A DNA stretch of 64,000 nt from JBFWVR01 sp050246635 (GTDB taxonomy: Bacteria > Acidobacteriota > Vicinamibacteria > Vicinamibacterales > UBA2999): positions 62,001-126,000 of the forward strand of contig JBFWVR010000010.1 of NCBI GenBank assembly GCA_050246635.1, given 5' to 3'. The notes under the pieces were generated by a model that saw only the letters and a program-made list of their open reading frames with translations, did no database searches and had not been told where the DNA came from. Shown here one piece after another: positions 44,006 to 52,500 of this stretch (the first letter of the stretch is position 1; every line of letters starts with the position of its first letter). The position numbers and the translations under genes were made by a program.

Positions 44006-44042
44006 GTTAAGCGTCGGCAAAGAGGTTGTTAAGGATGTTAAA
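44006..44042 (+). promoter_or_regulatory. GTTAAG direct repeats in the divergent promoter of the two-component system
   Basis: GTTAAG occurs at 44006-44011 and 44028-44033, and GTTAAA at 44037-44042; start-to-start spacings are 22 and 9 bp. Direct half-sites about one or two helical turns apart fit binding by an OmpR-type response regulator dimer. They lie between the kinase gene (+) and the LolA-like/TonB operon (-). Candidate autoregulatory operator only. Confidence 0.4.
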
Positions 44043-44092
44043 TGGCTGATTTCAGGGCGTTTTTGCCGATTTCCGCGTGCTAGACTCCGCTC

Positions 44093-46090
44093 GTGGGACT
44101 CCCCCGCTTCCGCGTGTCGGGCATGACGATGCTGGCGGGCGCGGTGCTGGCGCTGCTGCCGGCACTGGCGTGGCTGCAGTACTCGTGGCTCGACCAGATT
44201 GCCGCGGCCGATCGTGACCGGCGGGAGCGCACGCTCCGCACCGCCGCGACCCAGCTCGCGCAGGAAGTGGACGCCGAGCTCAGTCGCGCGTACTTCGGCC
44301 TGCAGATCGACGGCGGCATGCTCGCGTCGGGCTCCTGGGAGGCGTACGCGCAACGCTACGAGCAGTGGTCGGCCGCCGCGACCTATCCCGGCCTCGTGTC
44401 GTCGGTCTACTTCGTCCGCCTGCCCGAGGGCGGGCTCACCGGCGACACCCCCATCGCGTTGTTCCGCTGGAATGCTGCTGCGCGCCAGATGCAGCCGGCA
44501 GGCTGGCCGGCCGACCTGGCAGGGCTCGAAGCCCGGGTCCGCGCGCAGGCCGGCACCTTCGAGGCGATGCTGCTGGCGGGCCGGCGCGGCGAGCGCCCCG
44601 CCACGATGCCCGGACCGCTCGGCGACGAGACCACGATCGTCTCGCCGGTCATGCAGATCATCGGCGAGCCGCGACCGGCGGATGGCGACACGCTTCGCGT
44701 CGCGCCGCCCGACCTGCGGCTGGCCGGCTTCACCGTCCTCCGCCTGGACGATGACCTCCTCACAGGGACGCTCCTGCCGGCAGCCGTGCGCCGGCACTTC
44801 GGCGTGGATGAGGCCTCCGCGGAGTATCGCGTGGCCGTCGTCGATCGCGAGGATCCGACCCGCGTGGTGTATGAGTCCGAGCCCGGTATCGCCGCCGAGG
44901 TGGTTGCCGCGCCGGACACGAGCCTCGACTTCATGTCGGCCCGGCCGAACCCCTTCGTCTTCGTGCGGCGTGACAGCCGGCGGGGGGAACCCGCAGACCG
45001 CGACGAACGGGAACCGGGACGCGGACTGGCCGACGCCGACGCACCGCCGCGCGTCGAGCTGCCTCCTCCGCCCGCCGGCGCCCCCTCCACGAACGTCGTC
45101 ATGGGCATGGTCGAGGGCCGCCGGGGCGAACGGAACGCGCGGTTCTTCACCGCCGGTGGCGATCACTGGACGCTGGCGGTCCAGCACCGCGCGGGGTCGC
45201 TCGAGGCCGCGGTCTCCGCCGCGCGGGCCCGCAACCTCGGCCTGAGCTCAGGGATCCTCTTCCTGCTGGCCGCGGCGATCTTCCTGATCCTGAAGTCGGC
45301 GCGACGGGCCGACCAGCTCGCGCGGCAGCAGATCGAGTTCGTCGCCGCGGTGAGCCACGAGTTGCGGACGCCGGTTGCCGTGATCGGCGCGGCCGCGGGC
45401 AACCTCGCCGACGGGGTCGTCGAGGATCCCGCGCGCGTGCGCACCTACGGCGCCACGATCCAGAGCGAGGCGCGCCGCCTCGGCGAGACCGTGGAGCGGG
45501 TGCTGCAGCTCGCCGGCATCCTCGCCGGCCGCGCCGCGGCGTCCCCGGCACTCATCGAGCCAGGCGACCTCGTGCGTGAGGCCCTGTCCGCCTGCCGCCA
45601 CGAGATCGAGCAGGGGCACGTCGACGTCCAGGTCTCGATTGCCGACGGGCTGCCGGCCGTCACCGGCGACAGCGCGGCGCTGCGCTCGGCCGTCCAGAAC
45701 CTCGTGAGCAACGCGGTGAAGTACGGCGGCGACGCGCGCTGGATGCACGTCTCGGCGGTCGCGACGCCCGGCAGGGGCGCCGGCGCGCGTGAGGTCCGCA
45801 TCACGGTCGAGGATCACGGGCTCGGCATCGATCCCGTGGATCGCCGCCGGATCTTCGACGCCTTCTACCGTGGCCGCGAGGCCGTCGCGCGTCAGATCCA
45901 GGGCAGCGGCCTCGGCCTCAACCTGGTCCGCCGGATCGCCGAGGCGCACGGCGGCTCGGTCACGATGACGAGCGAGCCGGGTCGCGGCAGCGCCTTCACG
46001 CTCCACCTGCCGGCCACCCCGGACGACGGCGTCCGCGACGCCGCGCCGGCAGCCGCGCCCGGTGGCGCCGGCCTGAGCCCCGCCCGGTGA
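44093..46090 (+). CDS. Membrane sensor histidine kinase
   Basis: A 665-aa kinase starting at GTG 44093. The N-terminal membrane helix is TMLAGAVLALLPALAWLQYS. A large periplasmic sensor region (about 35-380) contains an acidic Asp/Glu-Arg stretch near 300-330. A second helix follows (LSSGILFLLAAAIFLILKSA). HisKA has the phosphorylated histidine near residue 422 (FVAAVSHELRTPVAVIGAAA). HATPase_c follows with N-box NLVSNAVKYGG, and the G1 and G2 boxes VEDHGLGIDP and GSGLGLNLVRRIAE. The sensor domain matches no named family I recognise. Its stop overlaps the start of the response regulator (TGATG), so the two proteins are made together. It is divergent from the LolA-like/TonB operon, the likely target. 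Confidence 0.88.
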   Translation: MGLPRFRVSGMTMLAGAVLALLPALAWLQYSWLDQIAAADRDRRERTLRTAATQLAQEVDAELSRAYFGLQIDGGMLASGSWEAYAQRYEQWSAAATYPGLVSSVYFVRLPEGGLTGDTPIALFRWNAAARQMQPAGWPADLAGLEARVRAQAGTFEAMLLAGRRGERPATMPGPLGDETTIVSPVMQIIGEPRPADGDTLRVAPPDLRLAGFTVLRLDDDLLTGTLLPAAVRRHFGVDEASAEYRVAVVDREDPTRVVYESEPGIAAEVVAAPDTSLDFMSARPNPFVFVRRDSRRGEPADRDEREPGRGLADADAPPRVELPPPPAGAPSTNVVMGMVEGRRGERNARFFTAGGDHWTLAVQHRAGSLEAAVSAARARNLGLSSGILFLLAAAIFLILKSARRADQLARQQIEFVAAVSHELRTPVAVIGAAAGNLADGVVEDPARVRTYGATIQSEARRLGETVERVLQLAGILAGRAAASPALIEPGDLVREALSACRHEIEQGHVDVQVSIADGLPAVTGDSAALRSAVQNLVSNAVKYGGDARWMHVSAVATPGRGAGAREVRITVEDHGLGIDPVDRRRIFDAFYRGREAVARQIQGSGLGLNLVRRIAEAHGGSVTMTSEPGRGSAFTLHLPATPDDGVRDAAPAAAPGGAGLSPAR

Positions 46091-46776
46091 TGGCGCGCGC
46101 CCGTGTGCTGCTCGTCGAGGACGAGCCCGGCCTGCAGCTCGTCGTCAGCGACCGCCTGGCGGCCGAGGGCTACACGGTGGAGACGGCGGGCGACGGCGAC
46201 ACGGCCGTCGCGCGCGCGTCGGCCGAGCCCTTCGACCTGATCCTGCTCGACGTCATGCTGCCGGGCCGCGACGGCTTCGAGGTCGCCCGCGCGCTGCGCG
46301 CCAAGGGCCTGGCGATGCCCATCCTCATGCTCACCGCGCGAAGCCAGGTGGTTGACCGGGTCGTCGGGCTCAAGCTGGGCGCGGACGACTACCTCACCAA
46401 GCCCTTCGAGATGATCGAGCTCGTCGCGCGGGTCGAGGCGCTGCTCCGCCGCGCGCCCGCGAGCACGCAACCGGTGGGCCGCTACCAGTTCGGCACCATC
46501 ACCATCGACACACGCCGTGCCGAGGTGCAACGGGATGGCCACCTCATCGAGCTCTCCGCGAAGGAGTTCCAGCTCCTGCGCTACTTCGTCGAGCACCGTG
46601 GCGCCACCCTCTCGCGCGACGAGCTGCTGCACGAGGTGTGGGGCTACAACGAGATGCCGTCCACGCGGACCGTCGACGTGCACGTCGCGTGGCTGCGGCA
46701 GAAGCTCGAGCCCAACCCGAAAGCGCCGCAGTACATCCTGACCATCCACGGCCTGGGCTACAAGTTCGCGGGGTAG
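46090..46776 (+). CDS. OmpR/PhoB-family response regulator
   Basis: A 228-aa regulator from ATG 46090, overlapping the kinase stop. The receiver domain (1-115) has the acidic pair E10/D11 (LLVEDEPG), the phospho-acceptor D54 (LILLDVMLPGRDG), T/S at MLTAR and K at YLTKPFE. The Trans_reg_C winged helix follows (about 125-228: IELSAKEFQLLRYFVEHRGATLSRDELLHEVW, TRTVDVHVAWLRQKLE, ILTIHGLGYKF). Complete and typical of the family. It probably binds the GTTAAG repeats upstream of the kinase and controls the divergent TonB-receptor operon; this is inference from position only. Confidence 0.92.
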   Translation: MARARVLLVEDEPGLQLVVSDRLAAEGYTVETAGDGDTAVARASAEPFDLILLDVMLPGRDGFEVARALRAKGLAMPILMLTARSQVVDRVVGLKLGADDYLTKPFEMIELVARVEALLRRAPASTQPVGRYQFGTITIDTRRAEVQRDGHLIELSAKEFQLLRYFVEHRGATLSRDELLHEVWGYNEMPSTRTVDVHVAWLRQKLEPNPKAPQYILTIHGLGYKFAG

Positions 46777-47301
46777 CACTGGGCCTCGGCGCTGCGCGCC
46801 TCGGTAGGACTCGCCTTCGGCTCGCTGGGACTCGTCCTCCCCGGTTCTGAGCGTCGGACGTTGCTGGGACTCGGCCGCGGCGCGGCCTCGCTGGGAGGCC
46901 GCCGCCTTCGGCGGCGGTGGGCCGGCCCGTCGCTGCGCTCGGGCCGTTCGGCCTCGCGGCTTCGCGCCTCGGTAGGAGGCCGCTCGCTACGCTCGCGTTG
47001 GGCTCCCGCGCTCCGCGCGGGGGTGGGCCGGCCGGCCCGTCGCTGTGCTTCGGCCGTTCGGCCTCGGCGCTGCGCGCCTCGGTACGAACGAAGGCTGAAG
47101 CCGTCAGGGCTACCTGGTCCTACGGGGCGCGACAGCGCCCGGCCAAACGCGGCCGAAGGCCTCGAGGCCCCCTTCCCAGCGAGGTCGCGTAGCGACCGAG
47201 TCCAAGCACCGGCCGCAGGTCGGTGTCCCAGCGAACGCAGTGAGTCCTAGCGAGCGAAGCGAGTCCCAGCCAGCGAAGCGAGTCCCTGCTACCATTCCCC
47301 C
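46777..47301. repeat. 525-bp hairpin-rich GC intergenic region (no gene)
   Basis: The gap between the response regulator and the LOG gene is packed with short palindromes. Examples are GCCGCCTTCGGCGGC, CGCTCGCTACGCTCGCG, GGGCCGTTCGGCC, CCCGCGCTCCGCGCGGG and CGGTCGCTACGCGACC-type units, usually a stem of 5-7 bp with TTCG, TACG or CTC loops. Longer units recur, such as CCTCGGCGCTGCGCGCCTCGG (near 46783 and near 47063). The left half contains GCTGGGACTCG several times and the right half its complement CGAGTCCCAGC, so the region is also a large-scale inverted repeat. Open frames here are by-products of composition; I see no credible gene. Confidence 0.8.
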
Positions 47302-47883
47302 GTGCGTTCCCTCTGCGTGTTCTGCGGCTCCAGCACCGGTTCCAACCCGGCATTCGCCGATGCGGCGCGTACAGTTGGTGCGTCGATGGCGGCGCGCGGG
47401 CTGCGGCTCGTCTACGGCGGCGGGAATATCGGCCTCATGGGCATCGTCGCGGATGCGGTGCTCGAGGCCGGGGGACAGGTGACCGGGGTCATCCCCCGCC
47501 CGATGGTCGAGCGCGAGATTGCCCACACCGGCCTCACCGATCTCCACATCGTCGAGACGATGCACGAGCGGAAGGCGATGATGGCGGAGCTGAGCGACGG
47601 CTTCGTGGCGATGCCGGGTGGCTTCGGGACGCTCGAGGAGATTGCCGAGGCCATCACGTGGACGCAGCTCGGCGTGCACGAGAAGCCCTGCGGCCTGCTG
47701 AACGTCGACGGGTTCTACGACGGGCTCCTGACGTTCCTGGCGCACGCGGGAGAGAGCGGGTTCATCCGGCCGGCTGGGCTCGCAATCGTCATCAGCAATC
47801 CGGATCCCGCCCAGCTGCTCGACCAGCTCGAGGCCTGGACGCCGGCGGAGCGGCGGCAGTGGCTCAGGGTGGGACAGACCTGA
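47302..47883 (+). CDS. LOG-family (TIGR00730) protein, cytokinin-riboside-monophosphate phosphoribohydrolase type
   Basis: A 193-aa Rossmann-fold enzyme with the family signature PGGFGTLEE at residues 105-113 and the preceding arginine-lysine pair (ERKAMM, R90/K91). The N-terminus SLCVFCGSSTGSNPAFADAA is canonical, so GTG 47302 is the start even though no ribosome-binding site is visible. LOG proteins cleave the ribose-phosphate from nucleoside monophosphates, releasing adenine or cytokinin bases; in bacteria the physiological substrate is usually AMP-like. It stands alone, after a hairpin-rich gap and before a CACTGAA repeat block. Confidence 0.92.
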   Translation: MRSLCVFCGSSTGSNPAFADAARTVGASMAARGLRLVYGGGNIGLMGIVADAVLEAGGQVTGVIPRPMVEREIAHTGLTDLHIVETMHERKAMMAELSDGFVAMPGGFGTLEEIAEAITWTQLGVHEKPCGLLNVDGFYDGLLTFLAHAGESGFIRPAGLAIVISNPDPAQLLDQLEAWTPAERRQWLRVGQT

Positions 47884-47919
47884 GGGCGCTGCACTGGATG
47901 GCGCCACACCAGGGCCACT

Positions 47920-48166
47920 GAACACCCTGAAGACACTGAAACGAGCGAACACGAGGCACAGGGACAGCGGGACGTTCGGAGGGATCTGCACGACGTGGCG
48001 CAGACACGGCGCCACGGTGCTGTCGTCGACCACGTCCTCCGTCTCAGTCGTGCGGCAGACTTCCACCCCGGACCGTACGAAGCCTTCTCAGTGTGTTCAG
48101 TGTGCTCAGTGTGCTCGGTGTGTTCAGTGTGCTCAGTGTGCTCAGTGTGTTCAGTGTTTCCTGATT
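47920..48166. repeat. Facing CACTGAAN / CAGTGTNNT arrays (no gene in 47884-48193)
   Basis: A short CCACTGAACACCCTGAAGACACTGAAACG stretch (forward) lies at 47917-47946. At about 48089-48166 a run of TCAGTGTGTTCAGTGTGC units (about eight 9-bp units in reverse orientation) ends near the YdeI gene stop. The two arrays are separated by about 140 bp of unique sequence. No gene is evident in the 310-bp gap. Confidence 0.8.
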
Positions 48167-48193
48167 GATCAGCTCACCGCGCCACCTGACGCC

Positions 48194-48772
48194 TCACCTC
48201 CGCAGCAGCTTGATCCGGAGCCCCTCCCGGCAGTCCCGCACGAGCTCCGCGAAGCGCCGCTCGCGGGTGGCCTCCTGCTTCGCGCTCACCACCCAGTGCC
48301 CGGCAATCTTCCGGTAGGACGGCGGCTGGCGCTCGAAGAACATCCACGCCTTGCGGTCCTTCCGGAGCCGCGCCTCGTACGCCGGCGTGAGGCCGCGTTG
48401 GCGCTGCTCGTAGGAGTAGATGCCGCTGCGATCGTCCCGCCGCGCCTCGAAAGCGGCCCGGCCGGCCTTCGTCACGCGGCCCTCGGCTTCCAGCTCGGCG
48501 AAGCGCTTGATGTTCACCGCGCTCCAGGTGCTCGTCTTCGTCCGCGGCGTGAAGCGGTTCATGTAGCGGGTCTCGTCGACGGCATTCCGCACGCCGTCGA
48601 TCCACCCGAAACAGAGCGCCTCGTCCACGGCCTCCTTGTAGCTGACCGTCGGGATGCCGCTCCCCACCTTGTAGAAGCCGACCCATAGCTCGGTCTGCTT
48701 CTTGTGGTTCGCGGCCAGCCACTTCCGGAAGGCCTTCACGTCTGCGAAATGCGTGGGCTCGGGTTTGCTCAT
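48194..48772 (-). CDS. YdeI/OmpD-associated family protein
   Basis: A 192-aa soluble protein with the YdeI (DUF1905/bacteriocin-protection-like) pattern: PTHFADVKAFRKWLAANHKKQTELWVGFYK, then PTVSYKEAVDEALCFGWIDGVRN, then YMNRFTPRTKTSTWSAVNIKR and SGIYSYEQRQ. Family members are associated with cell-envelope stress or bacteriocin tolerance, but no enzymatic activity is established. ATG 48772 was preferred over an in-frame ATG at 48802, because MSKPEPTHFADV matches the family start. The gene ends close to the CACTGAA array and begins beside a CACGAAG block. Confidence 0.85.
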   Translation of the reverse strand: MSKPEPTHFADVKAFRKWLAANHKKQTELWVGFYKVGSGIPTVSYKEAVDEALCFGWIDGVRNAVDETRYMNRFTPRTKTSTWSAVNIKRFAELEAEGRVTKAGRAAFEARRDDRSGIYSYEQRQRGLTPAYEARLRKDRKAWMFFERQPPSYRKIAGHWVVSAKQEATRERRFAELVRDCREGLRIKLLRR

Positions 48773-48799
48773 CGGCTTTTCGCAGAACCGTTCACGAGA

Positions 48800-49028
48800 C
48801 AACCAGCCACGAAGAACACGAAGCCCGCGAAGGCGCGAAACGAGCGGCAGTCACCGGGAAGGGAGTCCGACCCGTGTCCGAGCACACATTCCTCAGACCC
48901 TGCCGTCATCTGTGCATCCCGTCACATCCGTGCATCTGCGTCCTGCCGCACATCTGTGCAATCTGTGCCATCTGTGGCCTGTGCCATCTGGGCCCTGTGC
49001 AATCTGTGGCCTGCCCCATCCGTGGCCT
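48800..49028. repeat. CACGAAG units followed by a CATCTGTG array
   Basis: CCACGAAGAACACGAAGCCCGCGAAGG lies at about 48807-48836. From 48906 to about 49028 the units CATCTGTGCATC, CATCCGTGCATCTGCG, CATCTGTGCAATCTGTGCC, ATCTGTGGCCTGTGCC, CAATCTGTGGCCTG and CATCCGTGGCCTGTGG follow each other with irregular spacing. They fill the region upstream of the YdeI gene and downstream of the DUF2721 gene. Confidence 0.7.
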
Positions 49029-49039
49029 GTGGCGCGATG

Positions 49040-49483
49040 TCACCGATCCATGCCGGTTTCGACCTGCAAGGCCGTCAGCGAGAGGTTGATGTCCTGCAGG
49101 AACGCGATCAGCGCGCCGATCAGCGTGCCCATGCAGCAGATGAAGAAGACCACGACCGGCACGCCCGTGTCCCAACCGACGAGGGCCTGCATGAACAGCG
49201 TGATCACCAGCACCGCCGCGAAGAGAACGCTGAGCACCGCGAGGAAGATGGCGAGGCGCGTCAGCCGGGCACGGTGCGACAAGACGCGCAACTGGGCCAG
49301 CGCCGCTTCGCGGGCAGGTCCCTCTGCCGTCCTCAACTCCACGGCCAGCAACCTCGATCGATCGATCACCCGGCCGAAGCGGTTCGTCATCGACAGGATC
49401 AGCAACCCGACGCCGGAGATCAGGATCACGGGGCCTATCGAGAACTGCAGGATGGGCAGGAGCTGGTGAAGGGACATTTCCAT
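49040..49483 (-). CDS. DUF2721 membrane protein
   Basis: A 147-aa membrane protein with the DUF2721 layout. An N-terminal helix (LPILQFSIGPVILISGVGLLIL) is followed by the conserved SMTNRFGRVIDRSRLLAVEL. After a basic helix (RLRVLSHRARL-type segment) come two membrane helices at about 76-98 (LAIFLAVLSVLFAAVLVITLF) and 106-128 (GVPVVVFFICCMGTLIGALIAF). Function unknown. The start is ATG 49483; ATG 49477 is possible. A 69-bp gap containing heptamer repeats separates it from the AddA-like gene in the same direction. Confidence 0.85.
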   Translation of the reverse strand: MEMSLHQLLPILQFSIGPVILISGVGLLILSMTNRFGRVIDRSRLLAVELRTAEGPAREAALAQLRVLSHRARLTRLAIFLAVLSVLFAAVLVITLFMQALVGWDTGVPVVVFFICCMGTLIGALIAFLQDINLSLTALQVETGMDR

Positions 49484-49485
49484 TT

Positions 49486-49516
49486 GAGATTGTAGATTTC
49501 AGATTGAAGATCGAGG
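49486..49516. repeat. GATTGTA/GATTGAA heptamers upstream of the DUF2721 gene
   Basis: TTTGAGATTGTAGATTTCAGATTGAAGATC stands immediately before the start codon of the leftward DUF2721 gene, where its promoter and ribosome-binding site should be. Confidence 0.6.
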
Positions 49517-49552
49517 AACCAGGCGAGTGCCGCCGCGTCGCGGACGGCCCTG

Positions 49553-52500
49553 TCACAGCCGGAGCAGCACTCCCCTGGCCGGACGGCCGGTGGCGGTGGC
49601 AATCGCCTCGGCGTACAACGCGACCTGCTGGCGATAGGTTCCCTCGGCCTCGGCCAGGTCGGCGTCGGTCTTGAAGTCCACCACCACCCAGCCGGCGCCA
49701 TCGTCGTAGGCCAGATCCACCTGGCCGTCCACCACACTGCCGTCCATCACGAGCGACACCGCGGCCTCGCGACGCACAGGGCGGCCCGCGGCGTCGGCCG
49801 CGCGGGCCGCCGCGACGACCGGGTGGCGCAGCGCCGCGAGCACGGCATCCGCGGCGCCCGCACGCTCGGCGTCGTCCGCGGCCAGCAGGCGGGCCTGCAC
49901 CTCGGCGACCTCGCGCACCGCCGCAACGTCGGCGTCGAGCGGGACGGCCGCGAGCACGGCGTGCACCAGCGTGCCGAACCGGCGGCCCGACGACCGCGGC
50001 GCCGGCCCCCTGGGGCTGGCGTCCTCGAGCATGACCGACCCGGCCGCTTCCGTTGGTGCCGTGACCACCCCCGCCGCCACGTCCGCCGCCCACTCGGTCA
50101 CCGTGCGCACGACGACCGACGGCGCCGCGCCGGCGCGGAGCGCGCCCTCGCGCCAGGCCCGCCATTCGTCGTGTCGTGCCCGATCGGCGGCGACGAGCTC
50201 CGGCTGCGCGTCCTTGGTGATCAAGTCCTCGCGCCGCAGCCCACGCCGCTCGTCGCCGCGGCCATCGAGCGCCAGGGGATCCCACCACACGACCTGGTAG
50301 TCAGCCGCCGTGACCGGGTCCTGCATCGTGAATGCGCCCGGCCGCACGGTTCCCGCCGAGATGGTCTCTCCGTCTGGCCGCTCCAGCACGGTGTCGCGCC
50401 CGCCGAACTCCGGGACGCCCGCCGCCTGCTCCGGGTCCTTCCGCCGATCGATGTCGGGATAGATGGCCGGCGACAACGGGTGCACCCATCCCTTCTCGTG
50501 TGCCCCGTCGCCGACGGCGGGGACCACCAGCAGGTCCTTCGCCCGCGTCGCGGCCACGTATGCCAGCCGCACGCCCTCGGCCTCGTCCCGGGAAGCCTCG
50601 AGCGCGTTGTGCTCCGAGAGGTCGAGCGGCGTCCATCCCGCAAGCCGGATCGCCGCCAGACCGCGTGACGAATCGAGGTGGCGCTGCGCATCGTCGCGAC
50701 TCAGGCGGCAGCCGATGTCGGCGAGGATGACCACGGGGAACTCGAGCCCCTTGGCCTTGTGCACGGTCATGAGGCGGACGCCGTCGCTGCCCTCCTCGAG
50801 GATTGGCGCCTCCGGCGCCTGCGCGCGACCGGCGGCCCGCCGCAGGTCGTCGACGAAGCCGCGAAACGACAAACCGCCCTCGGCCTCGTACTGGCGCGCC
50901 AGCTCCGCGATCTGCAGCACGTTGGCCAGCACCTGCTCGCCCCCGCGCCAGAGCACGAAGCCGGCGTGCGCCCGCGTGGCCTCGATCAAGCGGCCGATCG
51001 TCTCGGCCACCGGCCGGTGGTTGCGGAGGCGATTGAGCTCGCGAAGCACCGACAGCGCCTCGGCGACCGGGACGAGCGGACCCGGTGGATCCGCGGGCAC
51101 GGCAAACGGGCGGAAGCCGAGCCCCAGGGCGTGCCACTGCAACAGGTCCTCTTCCCCGAGCGCGAAGAACGGGCCGCGCAACGTGGCAAACACCGACAGT
51201 TGATCGTCCGGCCACTCGATGGCCGTCAGCGCGGTCCGCAACGCGTCGACTTCCTCACGCTCGTGGAAGGCCTTGCCGCCCACCAGCAGGTGGGTGATCC
51301 CGCGTGACTCCAGCGCCTCGACGTACGCCCGCGTCACGTCATCGCGATAGTTGATGAGACGCCGGAACAACAGGCACACATCTCCGGACCTGATACGCCG
51401 CGGCTGCCCGTCTTCGCCCTCCACGATCCAGCCGCTGTCGGTCACGAGCCACCGCACGAACTCCCCCACCACGTCGGGCAGTGACGAAGCCAGCGCACCC
51501 AGGGTGACCTGCCGCCGGCCGTATGGACGCGGAACGGGAAGGGCCACGACCGCCGGCTGGGTGGCGCGGTCCGGGCGATGCGGCTGCAGCTCGACGTACT
51601 CCGCCTGCAGCGACGGGACATCCCCGGTCATGTGGGTCGAGAACGCGCGGTTCACCGCCCGCTGGATCGCCGGCACGCTGCGGAACGACGTGCGCAGCCG
51701 GACCCGGCTGGCGCCTCCGGAGACGAGGCGCTCGCACACGTCCCGGTAGATCCCGACATCCGCGCGGCGGAAGCGATAGATCGACTGCTTCGGATCGCCA
51801 ACGACGAACAGCGCGCCGGGCCGCACGGGCAGCGCGCAGGGATCTCCCGTGTAGCCGGCCGGCTCGTCGGCCGCGAGCATCCAGAGGAGATCGGCCTGCA
51901 GCGGATCGGTGTCCTGGAACTCGTCGACGAGGACGAACCGGAAGCGGGCCTGGAAGTCGCGGCGCACGGGACCGCAGTCGAACACGAGGTTGCGCGCGCG
52001 AATCAGCAGGTCGAGGAAGTCGAGCACGCCGGCCCGCAGCTTGCGCTGCTCGTAGCGCGCCGTGGCACCCGCGAGCGACGCGTGCACGAGCGCGGCGAGG
52101 TCGGCGTCGGCCTTCGCGCGGAAGTCCTCGAGCGCGTCCACCAGCATGTCGCGGGCGTCGAGCACGGCCTGCCGGGGTACGCTCCGGCTGTACTGCGCAC
52201 CGCTGCCCTTGCCGTCACGCAGCTCGCGCGCCTTCGCGCCAAGGCCCGCCAGGCGGGCTTCCCAGCCGTCGTAGTCCTCGTGGCCGCGTCCCCGGAGCTG
52301 CGCAATCTCCTCGTGCGCCAGCCGCAGGTCGCGCGTGGCACGGTACAGGTAGTCGGACCTCGGGTTGATCGGGCTGGCGCTGAGCGCATGGAATGCCGCC
52401 AGCGCATCGGCCAGCGCGTCGATCTGCCGTTCGCGATCGAACCCGGCAGGGCGTGTCCACGGCCGTGGATGATCGCGCCACTGCAGCAGCTCGAACCCCG

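Noticed and set aside
46861..47250. Possible small protein genes in the hairpin-rich gap
   Set aside because: Reading frames there are made of repeated palindromes, have no ribosome-binding site and give Arg/Ala/Gly-rich products in several frames at once.
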